A stretch of DNA of 64,000 nt from positions 5,246,501 to 5,310,500 of the forward strand of contig NZ_JAPEPB010000001.1 of assembly GCF_026340565.1 (NCBI RefSeq). The letters run 5' to 3'. Source of the stretch: Kitasatospora sp. NBC_01287 (lineage in GTDB: Bacteria > Actinomycetota > Actinomycetes > Streptomycetales > Streptomycetaceae). Shown here piece by piece: positions 27,504 to 36,751 of the stretch; position 1 is the first letter of the stretch; every line of letters begins with the position of its first letter. The position numbers and the translations under genes were made by a program. The notes beneath the pieces were generated by a model, which saw only the letters and a program-made list of their open reading frames with translations, was not told the DNA's origin and searched no databases.

Positions 27504-28259
27504 TCAGGCCCGCAGGAACGCCTCCAGGGCGGTCGCGAAGGCCACCGGGGTCTCGTACATCGGGTAGTGGCCGGTGGCGGGCAGCACCTCCAGCTCGGCG
27601 GCCGGGTAGAGCGGCTGCCAGCCGGTGCGGAAGACCTCCGGGGTGATCGCCAGGTCGTGCTCGCCGACGAAGACCTTGACCGGCAGCTGGAGGCCGGCCG
27701 CCTTCGCCGCGAAGTCCTGGGCGGTCCACTCGGCCAGGTAGGCGGCGAAGGCGTCCACCCGGCTGGTCGCGCTGGAGCGGGCCACCATCCGGTCCAGCCA
27801 GACGGGGTTCGCCCGCTGCCCGGTGACCTGGTCGAGGATCATCCGGCGGGCGGTGAAGTTCTGCGGGGCGGCCTCGAACAGCGGCCGCGAGTCCTCGTCC
27901 AGCGGGAAGGCCCCGGCCGGCACCGGGGCGATCCCGACCAGCTTGCGCACCCGCTCCGGCGCCTCGACGAGCACCCGCTGCGCCGCCTTGCCGCCCATCG
28001 AGTGGCCGACCAGCGAGAACCGCTGCCAGCCCAGCTCGTCGGCCAGCGCCAGCGCGTCGGCGGCGATCTCGGCCAGGGTGTAGTCCCCGGGCACGTCGAC
28101 CCGGTCGCCGTACCCGCGGTAGTCCAGGAACGCGTAGCCGAAGGCCGAGCGGTCCAGGTAGTCGAGGAACGGGCCCCAGCCCGCCGTGGTGCCGAACCAG
28201 TCGTGCAGGACGATGACCTTGTGCTCGCCGGCGCCCAGGAGGCGGTGACTGACCGTCAT
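27504..28259 (-). CDS. Alpha/beta hydrolase
   Basis: 251 residues from the ATG at 28259 (GGAG 9 nt upstream). Nucleophile elbow SLVGHSMGGKA, HDWFGT oxyanion region, acid in VGEHDLAI and histidine in TGHYPMYE. It is a soluble esterase/lipase-type enzyme with unknown substrate. The longer frame to 29297 is a shadow of ppx. Confidence 0.9.
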   Translation of the reverse strand: MTVSHRLLGAGEHKVIVLHDWFGTTAGWGPFLDYLDRSAFGYAFLDYRGYGDRVDVPGDYTLAEIAADALALADELGWQRFSLVGHSMGGKAAQRVLVEAPERVRKLVGIAPVPAGAFPLDEDSRPLFEAAPQNFTARRMILDQVTGQRANPVWLDRMVARSSATSRVDAFAAYLAEWTAQDFAAKAAGLQLPVKVFVGEHDLAITPEVFRTGWQPLYPAAELEVLPATGHYPMYETPVAFATALEAFLRA

Positions 28260-28377
28260 GATGCTTGGCTCCCAAGTGATCGAGGGGACGTCAGCTGACA
28301 GGCTGGCCCGAACCGGGGCCGGTCGGCAATCGAACAGGCGCGATCCGGGCAGGTCCGGTGGCGTAGCGTGGTGAATT

Positions 28378-29340
28378 ATGCGACTCGGTGTGCTCGACGT
28401 AGGTTCCAACACCGTCCACTTCCTCGTGGTGGACGCCCACCCCGGCGCCGCGCCGCTGCCCGCGTACTCGCACAAGGCGGAGCTGCGGCTGGCCGAGCTG
28501 CTCGACGGGCACGGGGAGATAGGGGTCGAGGGGATCCAGCGGCTGATCGACCACATCGCCTCCTCGCTGCGGGTCGCGGAGGACAAGGGCGTGGTCGACC
28601 TGCTGCCGTTCGCCACCTCGGCGGTGCGCGAGGCGGCCAACGGCGAGGCGGTGCTGCGCCGGGTCCGCGAGGAGACCGGGGTGGAGCTGAACGTGCTCTC
28701 CGGGCAGGACGAGGCCCGGCTCACCTTCCTCGCGGTGCGGCGCTGGTTCGGCTGGTCCTCCGGGCGGCTGCTCGACCTGGACATCGGCGGCGGCTCGCTG
28801 GAGATCGCCTGCGGCATCGACGAGCAGCCCGACACCGCCGTCTCGCTGCCGCTGGGCGCCGGCCGGCTGACCGCGGGCTGGCTGCCCGGCGAGGTGGTCG
28901 ACCCGGACGCGGTGCGCGAGCTGCGCCGGCACATCAGGGCGGAGATCGCCGACGTGGTCGGCGAGGTGTCCAGGCTCGGGGCGCCGGACCACGCGGTGGC
29001 CACCTCCAAGACCTTCAAGCAGCTGGCCAGGATGACCGGCGCCGCGCCCGCCGAGGCCGGTCCGCGGGTGCCGCGCAAGCTCAGCCGCAGCGGGTTGGCC
29101 GCCTGGCTGCCCAGGCTCGCCGCGATGACGCCGGCCGAGCGGGCCAAGATCCCCGGGGTCTCCGAGGGCCGGGCCCGCCAGCTGCTGGCCGGGGCGCTGG
29201 TGGCCGACGCGGCGATGGACCTGTTCGGTCTGGAAGAACTCGACATCTGTCCGTGGGCGCTGCGCGAGGGCATCATCCTGCGCCGCCTGGACAGCATGGG
29301 CCAGCACGGCGGGACACCGCTTCCGGCGCCGTCCGCCTGA
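28378..29340 (+). CDS. ppx: Ppx/GppA-family phosphatase
   Basis: 320 residues, ASKHA fold: LGVLDVGSNTVHFLVV, ATSAVREAANG, SGQDEARLTFLA, LDIGGGSLEIACG, SLPLGAGRLT. Members hydrolyse polyphosphate or pppGpp. Actinobacteria carry two such paralogues; which this one represents is not clear. First of a plus-strand run of metabolic genes. Confidence 0.9.
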   Translation: MRLGVLDVGSNTVHFLVVDAHPGAAPLPAYSHKAELRLAELLDGHGEIGVEGIQRLIDHIASSLRVAEDKGVVDLLPFATSAVREAANGEAVLRRVREETGVELNVLSGQDEARLTFLAVRRWFGWSSGRLLDLDIGGGSLEIACGIDEQPDTAVSLPLGAGRLTAGWLPGEVVDPDAVRELRRHIRAEIADVVGEVSRLGAPDHAVATSKTFKQLARMTGAAPAEAGPRVPRKLSRSGLAAWLPRLAAMTPAERAKIPGVSEGRARQLLAGALVADAAMDLFGLEELDICPWALREGIILRRLDSMGQHGGTPLPAPSA

Positions 29341-29370
29341 GACCGGGCCGCCCGGTCTACCCTGTCTCCC

Positions 29371-30432
29371 GTGGAGGACGAGCCCGAGGTGGAGGACGAG
29401 CGCCCTCAGGAACGGCGGCCCGAACAGCGGCCAGAGGGGTCGGACGAGCGGCCTGACCAACGGCTGCCGGACGAGCGGGCCCAGGCCCGCCCCCGGCGGC
29501 GGGCGGCCCGGGCCGGCGCCGCGCCGCGGCCCCGGCTGCCCAGGGCGCCGCGCCGCGAGGCGCCGCAGCGCCGCCGTGACCCGCTGCTGCGCACCACCGA
29601 CCGGCTGGTGCTGCCCGCGCACCCGGCGCTGCACGTCCCGGACACCAAGATCGCCCTCTCCACCGCCTCGGTCTACCCCGACAACACCGCGATCGCCTTC
29701 GAGCTGGCCGCCAGGCTGGGCTACGACGGGGTGGAGGTGATGGTCTGGAACGACCCGGTCAGCCAGGACCTGGACGCGCTGCGCGCGCTCTCCGAGCAGT
29801 ACCGGATGCCGATCCTGGCGGTGCACGCGCCCTGCCTGCTGATCACCCAGCGGGTCTGGACCACCGACCCGTGGACCAAGCTCAAGCGGGCCAGGGCGGC
29901 CGCCGAGACGCTGGGCGCGGACACCGTGGTGGTGCACCCGCCGTTCCGCTGGCAGCGCCAGTACGCCCGCGAGTTCGTCCTGGGCATCGAGCGGATGGCG
30001 GGCGAGACCGCGGTGCGCTTCGCGGTGGAGAACATGTACCCGTGGCGCTACAAGGACCGCGAGGTGCTCGCCTACGCCCCCGGCTGGGACGTCACCGAGG
30101 AGGCCTACCGCCACTTCACCGTGGACCTCTCGCACGTGGCCACCTCGCGGATCGACGCCTTCGCCATGGTGGACCGGATGGGCGAGCGGCTGGCGCACGT
30201 GCACCTGGCCGACGGCACCGGCTCCGGCAAGGACGAGCACCTGATCCCCGGCCGCGGCAAGCAGCCCTGCGCCGAGCTGCTGGAGCGGCTGGCCCGCACC
30301 GGCTTCGACGGCCACGTGGTGCTGGAGGTCAACACCCGCCGCTCGGGTTCACCCGCCGAGCGGGAGGCGGACCTGGCCGAGGCGCTGGCCTTCACCCGGC
30401 TGCATCTGGCCACCGGCTCGCGCGTACTCTGA
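29371..30432 (+). CDS. Sugar phosphate isomerase/epimerase (xylose-isomerase-like TIM barrel)
   Basis: 353 residues from a GTG at 29371. The first ~85 residues are highly charged (Arg/Glu/Pro) and probably disordered. The barrel starts near KIALSTASVYP; metal-binding acids and histidines appear in VHAPCLL, VVHPPFRWQ, FAVENMYPW, VDLSHVA, HVHLADG, HLIPGRG, VVLEVNT. The substrate is unknown. The true start could be near the barrel, as the N-terminus is poorly conserved in style. Confidence 0.82.
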   Translation: MEDEPEVEDERPQERRPEQRPEGSDERPDQRLPDERAQARPRRRAARAGAAPRPRLPRAPRREAPQRRRDPLLRTTDRLVLPAHPALHVPDTKIALSTASVYPDNTAIAFELAARLGYDGVEVMVWNDPVSQDLDALRALSEQYRMPILAVHAPCLLITQRVWTTDPWTKLKRARAAAETLGADTVVVHPPFRWQRQYAREFVLGIERMAGETAVRFAVENMYPWRYKDREVLAYAPGWDVTEEAYRHFTVDLSHVATSRIDAFAMVDRMGERLAHVHLADGTGSGKDEHLIPGRGKQPCAELLERLARTGFDGHVVLEVNTRRSGSPAEREADLAEALAFTRLHLATGSRVL

Positions 30433-30463
30433 CGGTACGAACGACCCTCGGAGGCGGCAGGCC

Positions 30464-31228
30464 ATGACCCGGACTCAGCACGACGAGCACGCTTCGAGCT
30501 TCGGCGCCGTGGCCGCCGAGTACGACCGGGCCAGGCCCTCGTACCCGGCCGGCCTCTTCGACGCGATCGAGGAGCTGACGGGCCGTCCGCTCAAGGGCTC
30601 GGACGTGCTGGACGTCGGGGCCGGCACCGGGATCGCCACCCGGCTGCTGCACGCGCGCGGCGCCCAGGTGGTCGCGGTCGAGCCGAGCCCCGGGATGGCG
30701 GCCCAACTGCACCGGGTCAGCCCGGGGATCCCGCTGGTCCGCGGCGGCGGCGACGACCTGCCGTTCCACGACGCCACCGCCGACCTGATCACCTACTTCC
30801 AGGCCTTCCACTGGACCGACCCGCTGCGCTCGGTGCCCGAGGCGCTGCGGGTGCTGCGCCCGGGCGGGGCGCTGGCGCTGGTCTGGAACCTCAAGGACCG
30901 CTCGGTGCCGTGGCTGGGTGAGCAGGAGGCCCGGCTGGCCGCGGCGCTGCCGAACTTCCACTACTACGGCGACATGAACGTGATCACCGGGGCGCTGGAC
31001 GCCCATCCCTTCGAGGTGGCCACCCGCCAACTGCGCTGGGAGCGCCGGATCACCGTCGAGGACGTGATCACCGACCTGCGCTCCAAGTCCTACTTCGCGG
31101 TGCTGGACGAGGCGGTGAAGGAGCCGGTGCTCGCGGCCGAGCGGGCCGCGCTGCTGGAGGTCTTCCCGGACGGCCGGGTCACCGAGGAGTACCGGGTCGA
31201 GGCCACGGTGGCGGTCAAGCGCGGGTGA
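30464..31228 (+). CDS. Class I SAM-dependent methyltransferase
   Basis: 254 residues. Motif I VLDVGAGTGIATRLL, acidic residue in VAVEPSPGM, DLPFHDATADLITYFQAFHW, LRPGGALALVW. Resembles small-molecule (UbiE/Methyltransf_11) enzymes; substrate unknown. It starts 31 bp after the isomerase gene. Confidence 0.85.
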   Translation: MTRTQHDEHASSFGAVAAEYDRARPSYPAGLFDAIEELTGRPLKGSDVLDVGAGTGIATRLLHARGAQVVAVEPSPGMAAQLHRVSPGIPLVRGGGDDLPFHDATADLITYFQAFHWTDPLRSVPEALRVLRPGGALALVWNLKDRSVPWLGEQEARLAAALPNFHYYGDMNVITGALDAHPFEVATRQLRWERRITVEDVITDLRSKSYFAVLDEAVKEPVLAAERAALLEVFPDGRVTEEYRVEATVAVKRG

Positions 31229-31335
31229 CCGGTGGCGGCCGGGCACGGGTGACCGCGATGCGGACGGTGCGTCCGGGTGGTGGGCGGCGGGCGTAGGCTC
31301 GGCAGTTACCTACCCGAAGGGAATGGAGAAATCCC

Positions 31336-33180
31336 GTGCCCGAGCTGAAGTCCCGTACGGTCACCCACGGTCGCAACATGGCAGGCGCGCGCGCCCTCCT
31401 CCGGGCGGCCGGTGTAGCCCGCGAGGACTTCGGCAAGCCGATCATCGCGGTGGCCAACTCCTTCACCGAGTTCGTCCCCGGCCACACCCACCTGCAGCCG
31501 GTGGGCCGGATCGTCTCCGAGGCGATCGCGGCGGCCGGCGGCATCCCGCGCGAGTTCAACACCATCGCGGTGGACGACGGCATCGCGATGGGTCACCACG
31601 GGATGCTCTACTCGCTGCCCTCGCGCGACCTGATCGCCGACAGCGTGGAGTACATGGTCAGCGCGCACTGCGCGGACGCGCTGATCTGCATCTCCAACTG
31701 CGACAAGATCACCCCGGGCATGCTGATGGCCGCGCTGCGCCTCAACATCCCCACCGTCTTCGTCTCCGGCGGTCCGATGGAGGCCGGCCAGGCGGTGCTG
31801 GTCGACGGCACGGTGCGCAAGCTCGACCTGGTGAACGCGATCTCCGACGCCGTCAACGAGAACGTCTCGGACGCGGACATCGCCATCATCGAGGAGAACG
31901 CCTGCCCGACCTGCGGCTCCTGTTCGGGCATGTTCACCGCCAACTCGATGAACTGCCTGACCGAGGCGATCGGCCTCTCGCTGCCGGGCAACGGCTCCAC
32001 GCTGGCCACCCACACCGCCCGCCGGGCGCTGTACGAGGACGCCGGCCGCACCGTCGTCGAGATCACCAAGCGCCACTACGACGGCGACGACTACTCCGTC
32101 CTGCCGCGCTCCATCGCCACCCGGGCCGCGTTCGAGAACGCGATGGCCCTGGACATCGCGATGGGCGGTTCGACCAACACGATCCTGCACCTGCTGGCCG
32201 CCGCCCAGGAGGCCGAGCTTGACTTCGACATGCGGGACATCGACCAGATCTCCCGCAAGGTGCCCTGCCTCTCCAAGGTCGCGCCGAACGGCTCGTACTA
32301 CATGGAGGACGTGCACCGGGCCGGCGGCATCCCCGCGATCCTCGGCGAGCTCTACCGCGGCGGGCTGCTCAACGAGGACGTGCACACCGTGCACAGCGAC
32401 TCGCTCGCCGAGTGGCTCAAGACCTGGGACGTGCGCGGCGGCTCCCCCTCGCCGACCGCCGTCGAGCTCTTCCACGCCGCCCCCGGCTGCGTCCGCTCCT
32501 CCAGCGCCTTCTCCCAGTCCGAGCGCTGGGACTCGCTGGACACCGACGGGGCCGGCGGCTGCATCCGCAGCGTCGAGCACGCCTACTCGGTGGAGGGCGG
32601 CCTCGCCGTGCTCTACGGCAACCTGGCCGAGGACGGCTGCATCGTGAAGACCGCCGGTGTCGACGAGTCGATCTGGACCTTCTCCGGGCCCGCCGTGGTG
32701 CTGGAGTCCCAGGAGGACGCGGTGGACGCGATCCTGACCAAGCGGGTCAAGGAGGGCGACGTGGTGGTGATCCGCTACGAGGGCCCCAAGGGCGGCCCCG
32801 GCATGCAGGAGATGCTCTACCCGACCTCCTTCCTCAAGGGCCGGGGCCTGGGCAAGGCCTGCGCGCTGATCACCGACGGCCGGTTCTCCGGCGGCACCTC
32901 CGGGCTGTCGATCGGCCACGCCTCCCCGGAGGCGGCCTCCGGCGGCACGATCGCGCTGGTCGAGGACGGCGACATCATCTCGATCGACATCCCGGGCCGC
33001 TCGGTCCAGCTGGAGGTCTCCTTCGAGGAGCTGCACGAGCGCCGGCTGCGCCTGGAGGAGACGGGCGGCTACCAGCCGCTGCACCGGGACCGCCCGGTGA
33101 GCGCGGCGCTCAAGGCCTACGCGGCGATGGCCACCTCGGCCGACAAGGGCGCGGTGCGCGACGTCAGCAAGCTGGGCTGA
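31336..33180 (+). CDS. ilvD: Dihydroxy-acid dehydratase
   Basis: 614 residues from a GTG with GGAGAAATCCC upstream. Fe-S ligands: Cys122 in SNCDKITPG and the CPTCGSC cluster (Cys190/193/196), then SMNCLTEAIGLSLPGNG, GGSTNTILHLL and GRFSGGTSGLSIGH. It catalyses the penultimate step of valine/isoleucine synthesis. A terminator follows. Confidence 0.98.
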   Translation: MPELKSRTVTHGRNMAGARALLRAAGVAREDFGKPIIAVANSFTEFVPGHTHLQPVGRIVSEAIAAAGGIPREFNTIAVDDGIAMGHHGMLYSLPSRDLIADSVEYMVSAHCADALICISNCDKITPGMLMAALRLNIPTVFVSGGPMEAGQAVLVDGTVRKLDLVNAISDAVNENVSDADIAIIEENACPTCGSCSGMFTANSMNCLTEAIGLSLPGNGSTLATHTARRALYEDAGRTVVEITKRHYDGDDYSVLPRSIATRAAFENAMALDIAMGGSTNTILHLLAAAQEAELDFDMRDIDQISRKVPCLSKVAPNGSYYMEDVHRAGGIPAILGELYRGGLLNEDVHTVHSDSLAEWLKTWDVRGGSPSPTAVELFHAAPGCVRSSSAFSQSERWDSLDTDGAGGCIRSVEHAYSVEGGLAVLYGNLAEDGCIVKTAGVDESIWTFSGPAVVLESQEDAVDAILTKRVKEGDVVVIRYEGPKGGPGMQEMLYPTSFLKGRGLGKACALITDGRFSGGTSGLSIGHASPEAASGGTIALVEDGDIISIDIPGRSVQLEVSFEELHERRLRLEETGGYQPLHRDRPVSAALKAYAAMATSADKGAVRDVSKLG

Positions 33181-33182
33181 GC

Positions 33183-33218
33183 GCCCGGGTCTCGTCCCGC
33201 GTCGGATCGGACCCGGGC
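33183..33218 (+). terminator. Terminator of ilvD
   Basis: 9-bp stem GCCCGGGTC / GACCCGGGC, starting 3 bp after the ilvD stop. Confidence 0.6.
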
Positions 33219-33253
33219 TCCGAGGCCGCGACCTGGGGCTCAGGGATACTGGA

Positions 33254-33745
33254 GTGGTGACCGAGGACCGCAGCACGCCCGCCCCTGAGCCCATCCGCTT
33301 CTTCGGCACCACCTGGGTGGACCGCGGCGCGGCCTACCGGCTGCGCCGCGTCGCCGTCTCGCTCGGCGCGCTGGCCACCACGGCGGCCGGCGCGCTGGTG
33401 CTGCGGTTCGCCGTCAGCGGGGTGCAGCTGTCCAAGGCCGGCGGCCTGGTCAACTGGCTGCTGGTGGCCGCCATCGCGATCTGCTCCTGCCTGGCCGCGC
33501 TGCGCACCTGGAAGCTCCTCGCCGAGGGCCGGGACGCGCTGGAGGGCTGGATGGCCGAGGACAAGTCGCTCGGCGCCGTCTGGCTGATCGGCTGCGTGGG
33601 CTCGGCCGCGGCCTACTTCGTCCGCAGCCTGGTGGAGGCCCCGGGCGAGGCGGTCCAGCGGGCGGCCTGGGAGCGCGCGGCCGCCCGGCACGAGAAGCGC
33701 GGAGCCTCGCGCGCGGGGCGGCCGGCGAAGCGGAGGAAGAAGTAG
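33254..33745 (+). CDS. Small integral membrane protein
   Basis: 163 residues with two to three transmembrane helices (AVSLGALATTAAGALVLRF, VNWLLVAAIAICSCLAAL, VWLIGCVGSAAAYFV) and a strongly basic C-terminus ending AKRRKK. The start could be the first or second GTG (33254 or 33257). Function unknown. Confidence 0.75.
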   Translation: MVTEDRSTPAPEPIRFFGTTWVDRGAAYRLRRVAVSLGALATTAAGALVLRFAVSGVQLSKAGGLVNWLLVAAIAICSCLAALRTWKLLAEGRDALEGWMAEDKSLGAVWLIGCVGSAAAYFVRSLVEAPGEAVQRAAWERAAARHEKRGASRAGRPAKRRKK

Positions 33746-33875
33746 CGGGCTCGGTCGTCGGGCCGCTGTGACGGGGCATCGGTGATCGGCGCGTGGTCAG
33801 TGTGCGGATCGGCCACGGCAGTTGGCGCACCGGGCGGCCAACCGAAGGCCGTCCGGTGCGCGTTCCGTTTTGGTA

Positions 33876-33915
33876 TTGCCCGGTTGCCCGGTTGCCCGGT
33901 TGCCCGGTTGCCCGG
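33876..33915. repeat. Five tandem copies of the 8-mer TTGCCCGG
   Basis: An uninterrupted, perfect array that ends at the base before the stop codon complement (33916-33918) of the next minus-strand gene. Confidence 0.95.
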
Positions 33916-34365
33916 TCAGCCCGATCGGCGGGCCCCCTTGACCGAGCCGACCACGCCGAGCACCAGGAGCAGGATGCCCGCGGGGAGCAGCGAGGTGAAG
34001 AAGGCGCCGAAGATGCCCCAGCTGCCGAGCAGGCTGAGCGCCAGCGTGTTCAGCACCAGCAGGGCGCCGCTGAGCGGCAGCGCGGACTGCCAGGGGTTGG
34101 CGTCGGCCCAGCGCCGCAGCCGGCGGTCCCCGGTGTCCCGGCGGAGCCGGCCGCCGACACCGCCGACCAGGAAGAAGAAGAACAGGGCCAGCCCGACCGG
34201 GCCGGCCAGGATGCCGGTGGACCAGTGGCCGGTGACCACATCCACGGCCAGAGCGGCACCGCCGACCACCGCGCCCACCGCCGCGGCGGAGCGCCACGGT
34301 CCGAGGGTGGCGGAGGCGACGGCCAGCTGACGGTTCTCGCGTCGCGACAGATCTCCGTGTTCCAT
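33916..34365 (-). CDS. Membrane protein, four predicted helices
   Basis: 149 residues with hydrophobic segments AAVGAVVGGAALAVDVV, ILAGPVGLALFFFFLVGG, ALPLSGALLVLNTLALSLL and FFTSLLPAGILLLVLGVV, separated by an Arg/Asp-rich loop. No family recognised. A perfect 8-bp tandem array abuts its stop codon. Confidence 0.65.
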   Translation of the reverse strand: MEHGDLSRRENRQLAVASATLGPWRSAAAVGAVVGGAALAVDVVTGHWSTGILAGPVGLALFFFFLVGGVGGRLRRDTGDRRLRRWADANPWQSALPLSGALLVLNTLALSLLGSWGIFGAFFTSLLPAGILLLVLGVVGSVKGARRSG

Positions 34366-34424
34366 GCCTCCACGGTGCTCCTCGCAGCGCCGCGGGGCCA
34401 GAGCCGGCAGCCCTGACTTTTCCC

Positions 34425-34892
34425 CTACTGGGAGCCCTGGGACCGGCTCTGCCCGGCCGGCTGCTGGGCGTCCTCCAGCACCGGCCAGCCGTGCGAGCTG
34501 GCGTGCTCGGCCAGCTCCGGGTCGACGCCGATCACCCGGGGGTTGCCGACCACCCGCAGGGTGCGCAGGCCCTCGCAGTGGTCGACGTAGCCGAAGCAGC
34601 GGGCCGGGTCGAGGCCGAGCAGGGTGATCGCCTCGATCACGGTGACCGGCGGCTCGGCGCCGTTCGGGGCCGGCCGGTGGGTGGGGGCCGGCGGTTCCGG
34701 GTGGAGCACCAGGTCGGCCTGGACACCGAGGGCGGCCGCCTCGGCGGGCGGCCAGGGGCGGGAGAGGACAAGGACCACCAGGTCACCGGCCGAACGGTGC
34801 CTGGCCGCGGCCTCCCGCAGTGCCCGCAGGCAGTGCGGGGTGCGCTGATTGGTCCCGAGATCGAAGAATGCCGCGCGCATCGGCTCAACCAT
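34425..34892 (-). CDS. Degenerate HAD-like protein
   Basis: 155 residues. The start MRAAFFDLGTNQRTP resembles a HAD motif I, but the DxDGT pattern reads DLGTN. The C-terminal part (CFGYVDHCEGLRTLRVVGNPRVIGVDPELAEHA...GWPVL) matches HAD-IB motif IV with its Asp. The cap and motif II/III region is largely missing, so catalysis is doubtful. Either the fourth-residue ATG (MRAA) or the first may be the start. Confidence 0.45.
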   Translation of the reverse strand: MVEPMRAAFFDLGTNQRTPHCLRALREAAARHRSAGDLVVLVLSRPWPPAEAAALGVQADLVLHPEPPAPTHRPAPNGAEPPVTVIEAITLLGLDPARCFGYVDHCEGLRTLRVVGNPRVIGVDPELAEHASSHGWPVLEDAQQPAGQSRSQGSQ

Positions 34893-35386
34893 GATCCTGC
34901 CAAACCCCCCTCAGGCATGGCCGCGGCCAATGCCACCGGTCCATCTATGGACGCCGGTCCACCACGCTCGAAGCCGCGCGCAAACGAGGACTCCACCCCT
35001 CGAAGATATCTCTTCTTTTAGGCGTTCCACCGACCGATCAAGGTTGTTTTTAATCCTGGCTACCGTTGGTCACGGGATTCCCCCGATTGGGGCGCCCTGA
35101 TGTGACGGTCAGTCAGATCGTTAATTCCACGCGCCCGAATCGCCCCAAACGCACCCCCTCGCAGCATTGACCCCCAGACGTCCCGGCTTGGCGGGTCCAC
35201 GGCAGGGGCGTTTCAGGAAAGAAGGTCCGAATTCTCTTGTCATGGCACTGACAAATTGCCCGATCAAGGCGTGCGCGACCTGACGATAAAGGGGGCATTC
35301 GACCACCGACTTGACTCCTCCGTTGACACACTGTGACTCATGTTGTTGAGTCTTAGTGGACAAGGTCGCCAACGTGGGGATGCGAG
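34893..35386. promoter_or_regulatory. Long promoter region of the glucan island
   Basis: 494 bp, richer in A/T than its surroundings. It contains two 18-bp dyads of the same geometry, TTGTCA-N6-TGACAA (35237-35254) and GACTCA-N6-TGAGTC (35335-35352), plus direct TTGAC boxes at 35311 and 35323 separated by 7 bp. The second dyad ends 34 bp before the nucleotidyltransferase start. The minus-strand 83-codon frame here has no family features and is not accepted as a gene. Confidence 0.5.
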
Positions 35387-36736
35387 ATGGGTGGCGGAGA
35401 CATGGGGACCGGGACCGTGGGGATCATCCTGGCCGGCGGGCGAGGCGAACGGGCCAAACCGATCACCCTGGAGTCCGCGGACTACATCCGCAGCAAGGCC
35501 CTGATCCCCTTCGTCGGCCGCCGACTCATCGAGTGGGTCATCGACGCCTGCCGTGAGCAGGGCATCCGCCGGTTCTACGTGGTCGCCCAGGGGCTGGAGA
35601 ACCGCAGCCAGATCATGCTGCTGATCGGCCACGGCGAGCGCTACGGCGTCGAGGTGCGCTACTCCCGCCCCAGCTTCGACCGGTACAACGTCGGCTCCGG
35701 TGCCGCCACCCTGCACAACCTGGAGGAGTGGGACCTCACCGAGCAGGCCCTGGTCCTGCCGGTCGACTCGATCTTCGACTTCTCGCTCGCCGAACTGGCG
35801 GCCGCCCACCGGGCCGCCGGGGCGGTGGTCACGGTGGCCGCGGTGGCCCGCACCCCGGCCGAGGTGGCCGGCAAGTACGGCGCGATGCAGAGCGACGCCC
35901 GCGGCCTGGTCTCCGGCTTCGTGGAGAAGCCGGACGCGGCGCGGATCCGGGAGCTCTTCCCCGAGGTGCGCACCGACGCCGACGCCAAGCTGCCCACCAA
36001 CGCCGGGATGTACCTGGTCGACTGCGCGCGGCTGCGCCAGGCCGCCCGGGAGCCGGAGCTGATGCGCCAGGCGCAGCAGCGGCTGGACTGGGGCGGCGAC
36101 CTGCTGCCGTACCTGGTCGGGCGCGGGCTGCCGGTGGCCGCCCACCCGATCGCGCGGCTCGGCGACCTCGGCAACGTCGAGGACTACCTGATCACCCTCA
36201 AGGACGTGCTGGCCGGGGACTACCCGCTGATGAACGAGCTGATGGCCGCCCCGCACAGCGCCAGTCCCCGGTACTGGATCCACGAGAGCTCGCTGGCCAC
36301 CCGGGACGACATCACCGGGACCACGCTGGCCGACAAGATCGAGGAGGGCAGCGTGGTGATCGGACCCGGGGTGCGGATCGGCCGGCACGTGGCGGTCGGC
36401 ACCGACGTCCACCTGGAGTACGCCGACGTCGGGGACGGCGTCGAACTGCGCGAAGGGGCGCGGCTGGCCCGCAGCTCCTGCGGTGACGCCTCGGTGATAG
36501 GGCCGTACGCCGAGGTGAGCGACACCTATGTGGGGCCGATGGTGGAGATCCAGTCGGACCGGGAGAACCCGGTCCGACTGGAGAGTTTCTCGGCCATCGG
36601 CGACGGCGCCCAGCTCTGGCCGGGCTGCCGGTTGTCCGGGGTCAGCGTCTATCCGCGACTCAGAGTGCCGGCCATCGCCAACCTTCCCGCGGGCACCAGC
36701 CTGACCAGCTCGGACGACATCCTGCGCTGGGTCTGA
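35387..36736 (+). CDS. Sugar-nucleotide nucleotidyltransferase with beta-helix domain (GlgC/ManB-like, atypical)
   Basis: 449 residues from the ATG at 35387 (GGGGA 6 nt upstream). N-terminal nucleotidyltransferase fold: IILAGGRGERAKPIT instead of the classical GGxGxRLxPLT, SKALIPFVGRRLIEWVI, VLPVDS in place of the usual GD, FVEKPD. A C-terminal left-handed beta-helix (about 325-440) has hexapeptide repeats (GVRIGRHVAVG, YADVGDGVEL, SVIGPYAEV). It probably makes an NDP-sugar from a sugar phosphate. Position at the head of a glucan gene run suggests a glucose donor, but it is not a normal GlgC. Confidence 0.75.
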   Translation: MGGGDMGTGTVGIILAGGRGERAKPITLESADYIRSKALIPFVGRRLIEWVIDACREQGIRRFYVVAQGLENRSQIMLLIGHGERYGVEVRYSRPSFDRYNVGSGAATLHNLEEWDLTEQALVLPVDSIFDFSLAELAAAHRAAGAVVTVAAVARTPAEVAGKYGAMQSDARGLVSGFVEKPDAARIRELFPEVRTDADAKLPTNAGMYLVDCARLRQAAREPELMRQAQQRLDWGGDLLPYLVGRGLPVAAHPIARLGDLGNVEDYLITLKDVLAGDYPLMNELMAAPHSASPRYWIHESSLATRDDITGTTLADKIEEGSVVIGPGVRIGRHVAVGTDVHLEYADVGDGVELREGARLARSSCGDASVIGPYAEVSDTYVGPMVEIQSDRENPVRLESFSAIGDGAQLWPGCRLSGVSVYPRLRVPAIANLPAGTSLTSSDDILRWV

Positions 36737-36751
36737 CGGACACGCCCGATC

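Noticed and set aside
35121..35372. Minus-strand frame of 83 codons in the island promoter
   Set aside because: No family motif, no ribosome site, and low third-position GC; it overlaps the proposed control dyads.
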